Positions 1-7,059 of a stretch of DNA of 31,830 bases are shown piece after piece. Source of the DNA: CAZEDU01 sp964511185 (GTDB lineage Bacteria > Myxococcota > Myxococcia > Myxococcales > Myxococcaceae); the NCBI GenBank assembly GCA_964511185.1, contig CAZEDU010000056.1, forward strand, positions 1 to 31,830. Reading direction: 5' to 3'. Every line of letters starts with the position of its first letter. Positions within the stretch are counted from its first letter, which is position 1. Below the pieces are notes generated by a model that did no database searches, had not been told where the DNA came from, and saw only the letters and a program-made list of their open reading frames with translations. Position numbers and translations under genes: made by a program.

Positions 1-428
1 AGCGCGAGTTCGATCACATGGCGCGCGAGCTCAAGCAGATGGTGGTCGCGGACCTGCTGCTCATCGCCGAGGTGCAGAGCGAGCCGGTGGCGTTCTCGAT
101 GACGATCCCGGACGCGAACGTCGCGCTCAAGGCCGCCGGCGGGCGGCTGACGCAGTTCGGTCTGCCGATCGGGCTCGCCAAGCTCCTCCTCGCCTCGCGC
201 AAGATCAAGCGGCTGCGGCTGGTGACGCTGGGGATCAAGGAAGGCTTCCGCCGCCGAGGCATCGACGCCATCCTCTACCTCGACACGCTGAAGACGGCGC
301 GGCGGCTCGGCTACACGGGCGGGGAAATCTCCTGGACGCTCGAGGACAACCACCTGGTCAACCGCGCCATCGAGTCGATGGGCGGCCGCAAGTACAAGAC
401 CTACCGGCTCTACGAGCGGGGCATCTAG
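1..428 (+). CDS. Bacterial ceramide synthase-like acyltransferase, C-terminal part (runs off the left edge)
   Basis: The reading frame is open from base 3 to a TAG stop at 426-428, so only the last 141 or so residues are present. It is clearly a paralogue of the complete protein at 1431-2612: both share EFD, LIAE, EPVAFS, NVALKA, GLPIGLA, GYTGGE and a KTYRL(Y/F)ER ending, with only small gaps. The family is GNAT-fold and resembles the YghO/bacterial ceramide synthase-like (bCerS-like) proteins. Characterised members N-acylate 3-ketosphinganine with an acyl-CoA to give 3-oxo-ceramide. That activity is inferred here. The stop lies 4 nt before the reductase at 433, so the three genes are probably one operon. 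The in-frame ATG at 18 is internal and not the true start. Different acyl-chain specificity of the two copies is possible but cannot be read from the sequence. Confidence 0.7.
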   Translation, partial: REFDHMARELKQMVVADLLLIAEVQSEPVAFSMTIPDANVALKAAGGRLTQFGLPIGLAKLLLASRKIKRLRLVTLGIKEGFRRRGIDAILYLDTLKTARRLGYTGGEISWTLEDNHLVNRAIESMGGRKYKTYRLYERGI

Positions 429-432
429 CGCC

Positions 433-1434
433 ATGCGCGTCCTCGTCACGGGAGCCAGCGGCTTCGTCGGTGGTCACCTCGCGAAGCGGCTCATCGCGCG
501 CGGCCACGAGGTCGTCGCGCTGGCGCGCCCGACCTCCAACGTTCGGGCCTTGGAGGCGCTGGGCGTCGCGCTCGCCACGGGCGATCTGGCGACGGGGGAA
601 GGCCTCGAGGCCGCGGTGGCCGAGGTCGACGTCGTTCACCACGTGGCCGGCGTGACCAAGGCGTGGCGCTACGAGGAATATTTGCAGGGCAACGCCGAGG
701 CGACGCGTCTTCTGTGCGAGGCGATCGCGCGGCGCGCCCGCCCGCCTCGGCTCGTCTACTGCTCGAGCCTGGCCGCCGCAGGTCCAGCCGAGGTCGGCCG
801 GCCGCGCACCGAGAGCGACGAAGCGACGCCGGTCTCGATGTACGGCCGCAGCAAGCTCGCCGGCGAGCAGGCGGTCCGGCGGTTCGCCGAGCGCATCCCG
901 GCGGTGATCGTCCGGCCGCCGTTCGTCTACGGCCCGGGCGACACGGTGAACCTGCCGCCCTTGATGGCGATGGGGCGAACCGGCGTGTACCTGAAGGCCG
1001 GGTTTGGGCCGAAGCACTACTCGTTCATCCACGTGCACGACCTGACCGAGGCGCTCGTCGCGGCGGGCGAAAAAGGCCGCACGCTGAGCCCGTCCGATTC
1101 GAGCGCGGGCGTCTACTTCGTCGCCGACCCGCAGCCTTACAGCTGGGAGGACTTCTGCGCCGCGCTGTCGAAGGCGATGGGCCGCCGGCGCGCGGTCGTC
1201 CTACCCGTTCCCGAGGTGCTGGGGCTCGCCGCGGGAATCGGCGCCGAGCTGGGCGGGCGGCTGAAGGGCGCCGCGCCGATCATGAGCCGCGACAAGGCGC
1301 GCGAGATGCGCTGCGAGGCGTGGACGTGCGCCGCCGATCGCGCGCGCGAAGAGATCGACTTCGTTCCGCAACACCCGCTCGATGACGGGCTCAAGCAGAC
1401 CATCGAGTGGTACCGCAAGGAGGGTTGGCTGTGA
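433..1434 (+). CDS. NAD(P)-dependent extended SDR, likely ceramide reductase (CerR-like)
   Basis: 333 residues. The N-terminus carries the Rossmann motif TGASGFVGG (T6 to G14), followed by serine(s) in YCSS (about 111-112) and the catalytic pair Y137/K141 in MYGRSK, so this is an active-looking extended short-chain dehydrogenase of the epimerase/dehydratase type. In bacteria with known ceramide synthesis, a protein of this kind (CerR) reduces 3-oxo-dihydroceramide to dihydroceramide and is encoded near ceramide synthase and serine palmitoyltransferase. Here it lies between two ceramide synthase-like genes: 4 nt after the first, and overlapping the second by 4 nt (GTGA). That context favours CerR over a sugar epimerase, but the fold alone does not settle the substrate. 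Serine palmitoyltransferase is not in the window. Confidence 0.7.
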   Translation: MRVLVTGASGFVGGHLAKRLIARGHEVVALARPTSNVRALEALGVALATGDLATGEGLEAAVAEVDVVHHVAGVTKAWRYEEYLQGNAEATRLLCEAIARRARPPRLVYCSSLAAAGPAEVGRPRTESDEATPVSMYGRSKLAGEQAVRRFAERIPAVIVRPPFVYGPGDTVNLPPLMAMGRTGVYLKAGFGPKHYSFIHVHDLTEALVAAGEKGRTLSPSDSSAGVYFVADPQPYSWEDFCAALSKAMGRRRAVVLPVPEVLGLAAGIGAELGGRLKGAAPIMSRDKAREMRCEAWTCAADRAREEIDFVPQHPLDDGLKQTIEWYRKEGWL

Positions 1435-2612
1435 GACCGGCGACTCGATCGATGGAAATGGCCGCGCCGATGGGCGCCGTGTTGGCGGTCGACGTGGCGC
1501 CTGTCCGCACCACGGCGCAGCGCGACGAGTTCATTCGCTTCCAGCTCGACCACTACAAAGACGACCCGCTCTACGTCCCGCCGATCGTCGCCGAGCGCCG
1601 CGACTTCCTGGATCCGGACCGCAACCCGTTCTTCCACCACGCCGAGGTCGAGCTGTTCCTCGCGCGCCGCCAAGGGCGCGTGGTCGGCCGCATCGCGGCG
1701 ATCAGCGACCCTCAGTACAACCGGTACCACAACACCGAGTACGGCTTCTTCGGCATGTTCGAAGCCGAGGACGACGCGGACATCGCGCGCGGCCTGTTCG
1801 AGGCCGCCGCGGCCTGGGTTCGCGCGCGCGGCATGAAGAAGCTGATGGGGCCGCTCAACCTGTCGTTCAACCACGACTGCGGCCTGCTGGTGGAGGGCTT
1901 CGACCTGCCGCCCGCGATGATGATGCCGTACAACCCGCGCTACTACGAGGCGCTCCTCACGGCCAACGGCTTCAAGAAGGCGAAGGACCTCTACGCCTAC
2001 GAGCTCTCGGTGTCCGTCGCGCCGCCCGAGAAGGTGGTGAAGGCGGCCGAGCGCGCCCGCGACCACGAAGGCATCCGGGTCCGCTCGCTGGACATCAAGC
2101 GGCTCCCCGAGGAGCTGGGCCGCATCAAGCAGATCTACAACGCGATGCTCGAGCGCAGCTGGGGCTTCGTGCCGATGGAGGAAGACGAGTTCGACGCCAT
2201 CTCCGCGCGGCTGCGCCCGCTCGCGCGGATCCGCCCGGAGCTGTGCCTCATCGCCGAAGCGAAGAACGAGCCGGTCGCCTTCTCGCTCACCCTGCCCGAC
2301 TCGAACGTCGCGCTGAAGGCGGCGCGCGGGCGGCTCACGCACTGGGGGCTGCCGATCGGGTTGGCGCGGCTGCTCTGGACGACGCGGAAGATCGATCGGC
2401 TGCGCGTGCTGCTGCTGGGCGTGAAGCCCGCGTTCCGCAAGAGCGGCATCGACGCGCTGCTCTACCTGGAGACGATGCGCATGGCCCGCGCGCTCGGGTA
2501 CACCGGCGGAGAGCTGGGCTGGAGCTCCGAGGACAACGAGCTCAACAAGTCGATCGAGGCGATGGGGGCCCGCCGCTACAAGACGTACCGCCTGTTCGAG
2601 CGGAACGCTTAG
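1431..2612 (+). CDS. Bacterial ceramide synthase-like acyltransferase (complete second copy)
   Basis: The chosen start is GTG 1431, which overlaps the reductase stop (GTGA) and has a near-perfect ribosome site AAGGAGGG at 1417-1424, six bases upstream. This gives 393 residues. An earlier in-frame GTG at 1407 lacks such a site. The protein has an N-terminal region rich in aromatic and acidic residues (about 30-130) and a GNAT-like C-terminal half with EPVAFS, GLPIGLAR, a hydrophobic strand LLLGV and GYTGGELGW. This pattern is that of the YghO/bCerS-like acyltransferases. Characterised members acylate 3-ketosphinganine. The gene is a diverged copy of the one at 1-428, not a recent duplicate. 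Its TAG stop overlaps the TAA stop of mlaC on the other strand, so the two operons end tail-to-tail within 4 nt. Family assignment is good; the substrate is inferred. Confidence 0.72.
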   Translation: MRPATRSMEMAAPMGAVLAVDVAPVRTTAQRDEFIRFQLDHYKDDPLYVPPIVAERRDFLDPDRNPFFHHAEVELFLARRQGRVVGRIAAISDPQYNRYHNTEYGFFGMFEAEDDADIARGLFEAAAAWVRARGMKKLMGPLNLSFNHDCGLLVEGFDLPPAMMMPYNPRYYEALLTANGFKKAKDLYAYELSVSVAPPEKVVKAAERARDHEGIRVRSLDIKRLPEELGRIKQIYNAMLERSWGFVPMEEDEFDAISARLRPLARIRPELCLIAEAKNEPVAFSLTLPDSNVALKAARGRLTHWGLPIGLARLLWTTRKIDRLRVLLLGVKPAFRKSGIDALLYLETMRMARALGYTGGELGWSSEDNELNKSIEAMGARRYKTYRLFERNA

Positions 2613-3196
2613 TTCGATCCCGCCCCGGCCGCCGACTCGGCTTCGAGCCGCTCCTTCTTCGCCTTCAGCGTCGCGAGCAGGCCGTTAAAGCCCTTGTCGG
2701 CGATGATCTTCCGAAACTGATCTCGATACGTCGCCACCAGCGAGACGTCCTCGGTGACCACGTCGTAGATCTTCCAGCTGCCCTTCGCGCTCGGCCGGTA
2801 GAGCTTGTAGACGACCGAGTGCTTGTCTTCCTTGACCTGCAGCGTGGTGGGCACGGTGGCTTCGTTGCCCTGAACCTTCTCTTCGCCGTAGGTGGTCTCG
2901 GCCTTGCCACCCTCTGAGTCCTTGATCGCCTTCTGCGCATACGACGCGCGCAAGAGGCCCTTCATCGTCGCCGAGAACTCCACCTGCTGGGCCTTCGAGA
3001 GCTTCTTCCACTCCTTGCCGAGCGCGCGCTTGGCCAGCTCGGCGAAGTCGACGAAGTCATCGGCCTTCTGCGCGAGCTGCTCGACCGTCGCGGCGTTGGT
3101 CGCGAGCAGCTTCTGCACCTCGGCGTTGCCGTCTTTGACCACCTCTGTGGGAGCGGTGGGCGTGGCCGCGACCCAAGCGGCGAGAAGGATCCACAT
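2609..3196 (-). CDS. mlaC: MlaC/Ttg2D-like periplasmic phospholipid-binding protein
   Basis: 195 residues. A short hydrophobic N-terminus (WILLAAWVAATPTAP) fits a signal peptide, and the rest matches the MlaC (Tol-Tol-Ttg2) family: an amphipathic helical start, FAELAKRALGKEW, then a beta-rich half including VVYKLYR and WKIYDVVTEDVSLV with YRDQFRKII. MlaC carries phospholipid through the periplasm between outer-membrane components and the inner-membrane MlaFED ABC transporter. It precedes nothing obviously co-transcribed except the TolC-like gene upstream on the same strand (3305-4740, 108 nt gap). The rest of the Mla system lies about 20 kb away at 23339-28669, so the pathway is dispersed. 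The ATG at 3196 is the only sensible start. Confidence 0.82.
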   Translation of the reverse strand: MWILLAAWVAATPTAPTEVVKDGNAEVQKLLATNAATVEQLAQKADDFVDFAELAKRALGKEWKKLSKAQQVEFSATMKGLLRASYAQKAIKDSEGGKAETTYGEEKVQGNEATVPTTLQVKEDKHSVVYKLYRPSAKGSWKIYDVVTEDVSLVATYRDQFRKIIADKGFNGLLATLKAKKERLEAESAAGAGSN

Positions 3197-3304
3197 GTCG
3201 AGTGACCTCGGAAGGACGATGAACGCGCGCGCTTAAACCAGAAGTCCGGCGGAAGCGGCAAGGCGACCGACGGGCGAGTGTCGCGCAAATTTACCCGCTG
3301 CCCG

Positions 3305-4740
3305 TCAGGGCGACGGGCTGGGAGGCTTCCCTCCCTGTCGGGGAGCAGGCGGCGGAAGGAGGATGTCGTCGGTGCCGACCGCCCGCGCCAGCGCGCGCAG
3401 GCCCAGCTGGACGTCGTGCCAGGCCTTGATCTTCTCGCCGGACGCGGTGGCCAGCGCGCCGAACGCGTCGACCAGCTCGCGCGTGTCGCCGGTGCCCAAG
3501 TCGAAGTTGGCGAACGCCGAGGTGGCCCAACGCTTCGCGTTCTTCTCCGCCTCCCCTTGCGCGCGCGCCCGGTCGAGCGCCTCGGACACTTCGCCGTGTA
3601 CCTTCTGGAGCTCGAGCCGCACGGCGCCCTTGAGGAGGCTGCGCTCGATCTCGATCTTCTCGAGCTCGGCCTGGGCCTGCTCGAGCTGCGCGATCTTCAC
3701 CGGTACGTCGAAGGTCATGCGCGTGACGAGCGCCACGCCGGCGCCGAGGACGTTGTACGGATCGTACGCGAAGGGAGACTTCTGCCGCGTCGCGCTCGTC
3801 GTCCACACCCAGCGGGCGAAGCCGGCGATGCCGATGTCGGGGAAGAACATGCGCTCGCGGATCACCACCTCGCGCTCGCGCGCGGCCACCGCCGCTTCGG
3901 CGATGCGCAGCTCGGGCCGGTGGTACTCGGCGAGCTTGACGTAGTCGTCGGTCGTTCGAAGCGCGATCGACGACGTCGGATCGGGCAGGTCGCGATCTTC
4001 GATGCGCAGCGGCTCGTTCGGACCGAGCCCGAGGATGAGGCGGGTCGCCGCGAGCGCGAAGCCCACGCCGCTCTCCGCCTGGCCGATGCGCGACTCGACT
4101 GCTTGCGAAAGAAGGCGACCTTGTACACGTCCATCTGGCTGACCTGGGGCGACTCCTGCTCGATCAGCCGCTTGATCGTCGCGTCCGCCTCGTCGATGCG
4201 CCCGAGCGTCTCCTTGAGCGTCTGCCGTCCCTGCCGGGCGAGCTGGTAGCCGAAGTACGCCTGCGCCGCCTGAAACGCCGCTTCGTCCTGCGCGCGCTCC
4301 TTGAGCCCTTCGCCGATCTTGACGCCTTGCGCTCCGGCCTCGGAGAGCGCGGAGAGCTTGCCGAAGGTGATGATCGGAACGAAGGCGCTGGTCTCGGCGC
4401 GCGTCTGCACGCCGAACCGGCCAAAGTTCAGATCGTACATGTACGTGGCCGCGGTCGTCGGCGGGCCACCCAGCGCGTCGTTGCGCGCCTCAGGGGTAGG
4501 CCCCGCGACGGCGAGGATCGTCTCGGCCTTCGGAAACCAGATCCACCGCGCCTCGTCGTATTTGCCCTTGAGGTTCCGGAGCTCCGCCTCGGCGCTCTTG
4601 ACGCGCAGGTCGTTGACGCGGGCCTTCTCCACCAGCTCGAGCAGGGTGAGCGCCTTCGGTGACGCCGGCGGGGCCTGCGCGAGCGCATGGCCTGCGAGCA
4701 GCGCCACGAGCAGGCCTATGCGAGGGACCGGACGCCTCAA
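3305..4740 (-). pseudogene. TolC-family outer membrane efflux protein, split by a frameshift
   Basis: Two overlapping minus-strand frames together make one OEP/TolC-like protein of about 478 residues. The N-terminal part has a signal peptide (GLLVALLAGHALAQA) starting at TTG 4740, then TLLELVEKARVNDLRVKSAE and a long helix region ending at VYKVAFFRKQ. The C-terminal part resumes with VESRIGQAESGVGFALAATR and continues to a TGA at 3305-3307, ending in a proline-rich tail. The break is at about 4099-4101, where one base (probably a G) is missing from CGCAAGCAG|GTCGAG on the coding strand. Everything else is intact and codon use is normal, so a sequencing or assembly error in this draft is as likely as a true pseudogene. 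No adaptor or pump genes are adjacent. It is divergent from the secreted protein at 4832. The TTG start has no clear ribosome site. Confidence 0.75.
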
Positions 4741-4790
4741 AACGGGCGGAATCTGCCAAAACCCCTGTAGGAATTGAAGGATGAAAGCCC

Positions 4791-4807
4791 CCAATCGCCT
4801 CGATTGG
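4791..4807. promoter_or_regulatory. Perfect inverted repeat between divergent genes (possible operator)
   Basis: CCAATCG-CCT-CGATTGG is a perfect 7-bp inverted repeat with a 3-base centre, in the 91-bp gap between the TolC-like gene (minus) and the secreted protein (plus). A TATGCT hexamer that could be a -10 element lies just downstream at 4819-4824, but no good -35 is seen. The size and position fit an operator for a dimeric repressor controlling one or both genes; this is inference from position and symmetry only. Confidence 0.35.
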
Positions 4808-4831
4808 CCTACCCCCTGTATGCTTTGGCGC

Positions 4832-5413
4832 ATGAGAACGCTTCGAATCGTCGCGCTCGCCTCGGCCTTGGCCGCCTCGCCCGTGCTGGCCAAGGACGCC
4901 AAGCCCGCGAAGGAAAAGCCGAAGGTCGACCTGAACCTGCCGTCGTTCGGAGAGATTCCGAAGGGCGAGGACCTGCAGAAGCCCAAGATGGAGAAGGGCC
5001 TCGAGTCCGCCCCGACGCCGGCGCAGGCGGCCTACGCGGTGACCAAGGTGCAGCACGCGAAGGGCTTCACGCGGACTACCAGCGGGGCGGCCCCGGCGGG
5101 CGGCGAGCTGACCGCGATTCCCTTGAGCGGGAACCCTCCCACGACCGAGAAGTTCACGACCGTGGTGCGGATCAAGTCGCCGCAGCGGGCGAACGCGCCC
5201 ATCGACGTGGTGATCCTCGACACGCGCGGCGACACCGCGATGAGCGCTTCGGGCGAAGTGTCGTTCCGCGGCGCCAAGGGCGACGAGGCCGAGTGGACCG
5301 TCGATTGGGATCCCACCCCGCTGCGCGGGCCGGGCCAGTACCAGGTGCTCATTCGCGTGGCGGGCCAACCGTTGGGTACCTGGCCTCTGGCGATGGGAGA
5401 CGCCAAGAAGTAG
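4832..5413 (+). CDS. Small secreted protein of unknown function
   Basis: 193 residues from ATG 4832. An upstream in-frame ATG at 4781 would put a non-signal stretch in front of a perfect signal peptide, so 4832 is preferred. The N-terminus MRTLRIVALASALAASPVLA followed by KDAKPAKEKPK is a Sec signal peptide with an AxA-type cleavage site and then a lysine/proline-rich linker. The mature part (about 60-190) looks all-beta, with alternating polar/hydrophobic stretches such as TTVVRIKS, PIDVVILDTRGD and GQYQVLIRVAG, like an immunoglobulin-type or other beta-sandwich domain. I do not recognise the family. It is a single-gene unit: a divergent promoter region lies upstream and a clear terminator follows at 5444-5484. 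Confidence 0.7.
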   Translation: MRTLRIVALASALAASPVLAKDAKPAKEKPKVDLNLPSFGEIPKGEDLQKPKMEKGLESAPTPAQAAYAVTKVQHAKGFTRTTSGAAPAGGELTAIPLSGNPPTTEKFTTVVRIKSPQRANAPIDVVILDTRGDTAMSASGEVSFRGAKGDEAEWTVDWDPTPLRGPGQYQVLIRVAGQPLGTWPLAMGDAKK

Positions 5414-5433
5414 GCAGCTGCCCACGAACCGCT

Positions 5434-5462
5434 TTGCCGCCTCGGGGCGCCGCGGATATACC
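5434..5462 (+). promoter_or_regulatory. Possible sigma-70-type promoter for the aldolase gene
   Basis: TTGCCG (5434-5439) and TATACC (5457-5462) are separated by 17 bases, and each matches four of six consensus positions. Transcription would begin near 5469, leaving a leader of about 33 nt with GAGGA (5491-5495) before the ATG at 5502. The -10 element sits in the loop of the terminator hairpin described next. Prediction only. Confidence 0.35.
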
Positions 5463-5484
5463 CGCGACGCCCCTTTCGTTTCTT
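5444..5484 (+). terminator. Rho-independent terminator after the secreted protein gene
   Basis: GGGGCG-C-CGCGG pairs with CCGCG-A-CGCCCC (6 bp, a 1x1 mismatch, then 5 bp) around a 6-base loop ATATAC, followed by TTTCGTTTCTT. This is a strong intrinsic terminator on the plus strand, 30 nt after the stop of the gene at 4832-5413 and only 17 nt before the aldolase start. Confidence 0.7.
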
Positions 5485-5501
5485 CCAGACCGAGGACTCA
5501 C

Positions 5502-6422
5502 ATGGCCTTCACCGAACGCGTTCGTCAGATCCTTTCCTGGTACCCGTCGGACAACCCGGGCACGCTCACCAACCTGGCGCGCCTGCTGAACCACGGCACC
5601 CTCGCCGGCACGGGCCGCATGGTGATCCTCCCGGTGGACCAAGGCTTCGAGCACGGCCCGGCGCGTTCGTTCGCCCCCAACCCGGCGGGCTACGACCCCG
5701 ACTACCACTTCAACCTGGCCATCGAGTCCGGCTGCAACGCGTACGCGGCGCCGCTCGGCTTCCTCGAGGCCGCGGCGGGCAAGTACGCCGGCGAGATTCC
5801 GCTCATCCTCAAGCTCAACAACTCCGACACGCTGGCGAAGGTCGGCGAGCCCATCTCGGCCGTGACCGGTTCGGTGAAGGACGCGGTGCGGTTGGGCTGC
5901 GCGGCCATCGGCTACACCATTTATCCGGGCTCGGGCGCCCGCAATCAGATGTACCAGGACCTTCGGGAGCTCATCGCCGAGGCCAAGTCGTACGGCCTGC
6001 CTACGGTCGTCTGGGCCTACCCGCGCGGCGGCAGCATTTCGAAGGACGGCGAGACCGCGATCGACGTGGTCGCGTACGGCGCGCAGATCTCGGCGCAGCT
6101 CGGCGCGCACGTCATCAAGGTCAAGCCGCCGAAGGAGCACATCGAGCAGGCCGAGGCCAAGAAGGTGTTCGAGAAGTACAACATCCCCATCAAGACGATG
6201 GCCGACCGCGTGCGGCACGTCATGCAGGCCGCGTTCAACAACAAGCGCATCGTGATCTTCTCAGGTGGCGAGGCGAAGGACGCGGCGGCGATCATGGAAG
6301 AGATCCGCGGCATCCGCGACGGCGGCGGCATGGGCTCGATCATGGGCCGCAACGCTTTCCAGCGCCCGAAGGACGAAGCGCTCAAGCTGCTGCGCGACGT
6401 GATGGCCGTCTACCGCGGCTAA
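5502..6422 (+). CDS. fbaB: Class I fructose-1,6-bisphosphate aldolase, DhnA/FbaB type
   Basis: 306 residues. It carries DhnA-family features: VILPVDQGFEHGP (41-53), LKLNNSD (103-109), GYTIYPGS (137-144), VVWAYPRG (169-176), and HVIKVKPP (203-210) holding the likely Schiff-base lysine (K206). The last part has IVIFSGGEAKD and a glycine-rich phosphate-binding stretch (GGGMGSIMGRN). It cleaves fructose-1,6-bisphosphate to dihydroxyacetone phosphate and glyceraldehyde-3-phosphate in the cytoplasm, in glycolysis and gluconeogenesis, without metal. The ATG at 5502 has GAGGA six bases upstream. The gene appears to stand alone: a terminator precedes it and a convergent gene follows after a repeat. 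Confidence 0.92.
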   Translation: MAFTERVRQILSWYPSDNPGTLTNLARLLNHGTLAGTGRMVILPVDQGFEHGPARSFAPNPAGYDPDYHFNLAIESGCNAYAAPLGFLEAAAGKYAGEIPLILKLNNSDTLAKVGEPISAVTGSVKDAVRLGCAAIGYTIYPGSGARNQMYQDLRELIAEAKSYGLPTVVWAYPRGGSISKDGETAIDVVAYGAQISAQLGAHVIKVKPPKEHIEQAEAKKVFEKYNIPIKTMADRVRHVMQAAFNNKRIVIFSGGEAKDAAAIMEEIRGIRDGGGMGSIMGRNAFQRPKDEALKLLRDVMAVYRG

Positions 6423-6423
6423 A

Positions 6424-6452
6424 GGAGACTGTCCCCAACGGGGACTGTCCCC
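6424..6452. repeat. Short paired repeat GACTGTCCCC with internal inverted repeats
   Basis: GACTGTCCCC occurs twice (6427-6436 and 6443-6452). The second copy lies inside GGGGACTGTCCCC (6440-6452), which is itself nearly palindromic, and GTCCCC-AAC-GGGGAC (6431-6445) can form a 6-bp hairpin. It starts 2 nt after the aldolase stop, between two convergent genes. It could serve as a bidirectional terminator (no T-run is present) or be a copy of a dispersed REP-like element; one copy cannot decide. Confidence 0.5.
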
Positions 6453-6465
6453 GTCCGTCAAGGTC

Positions 6466-7050
6466 TCACTCACAGCTCGGCGGAGCGATCGTCGTCGGCA
6501 CCTCGCAATAGACCGCGTAGAAGGACCCCGTCACCTGGTCCTTCTGCGCGCCAAACGTCAAATCGAACGAGCCGCGGGAGGCGCCGTTGCGACGCGCGTC
6601 GATGCTGCCCACGTGCAGGATGCCGCTGACCGGCTGCGCCGCGTTGGGGTCCATCGTGTCTTGGCACTGCTCGTTCGTGCGGACCAACTGCCCCGTCACG
6701 TAATCCGCCGCCGAGACCACCTTGCCCGCCGTGTAGTCACCTTCCTGGACCTCCAGCGGCGTTTCCGCCTCGCTGAACCGACCGAAGGTCAACTCCAGCC
6801 GGGTCGCCTCACGCGGCTCGCGCCGCGCCTTGAGGCGCCGGCAGTAATCCGGCACGTCGGTCATCACCAGCACCACGCGCGTCGGCCCCACCGCCGAGCA
6901 ACCCGCCGGCGTGCAGGCAGGGATCTCGTAGAAGAGGGCGTCGCGGACGCGGAGCTCGATGCCCGCGATCGCCCCCCGAACGGAGCCGGGGCCCGTGTCG
7001 CAGGCGAGGAGCGCACCGCAGACCAGCAAGACGCCGAGGCGAGGTGTCAT
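6466..7050 (-). CDS. Hypothetical lipoprotein
   Basis: 194 residues. The N-terminus MTPRLGVLLVCGALLACDTG is a lipoprotein signal with lipobox LLAC (Cys17), so the mature protein is probably anchored to the inner or outer membrane. The mature part has several cysteines (for example ACTPAGC, YCRR, EQC, YCEV and the penultimate Cys), suggesting disulfides in the periplasm, and a beta-rich pattern. I do not recognise the family. It starts 9 nt after the stop of the deacetylase gene (7060-7998) on the same strand, so the two are likely co-transcribed. It ends convergently with the aldolase gene. Confidence 0.65.
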   Translation of the reverse strand: MTPRLGVLLVCGALLACDTGPGSVRGAIAGIELRVRDALFYEIPACTPAGCSAVGPTRVVLVMTDVPDYCRRLKARREPREATRLELTFGRFSEAETPLEVQEGDYTAGKVVSAADYVTGQLVRTNEQCQDTMDPNAAQPVSGILHVGSIDARRNGASRGSFDLTFGAQKDQVTGSFYAVYCEVPTTIAPPSCE

Positions 7051-7059
7051 CCTGGCAGC

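Noticed and set aside
18..428. A complete small protein starting at ATG 18.
   Set aside because: The frame is open to the left edge and residues before Met align with the family, so it is the C-terminus of a larger gene.
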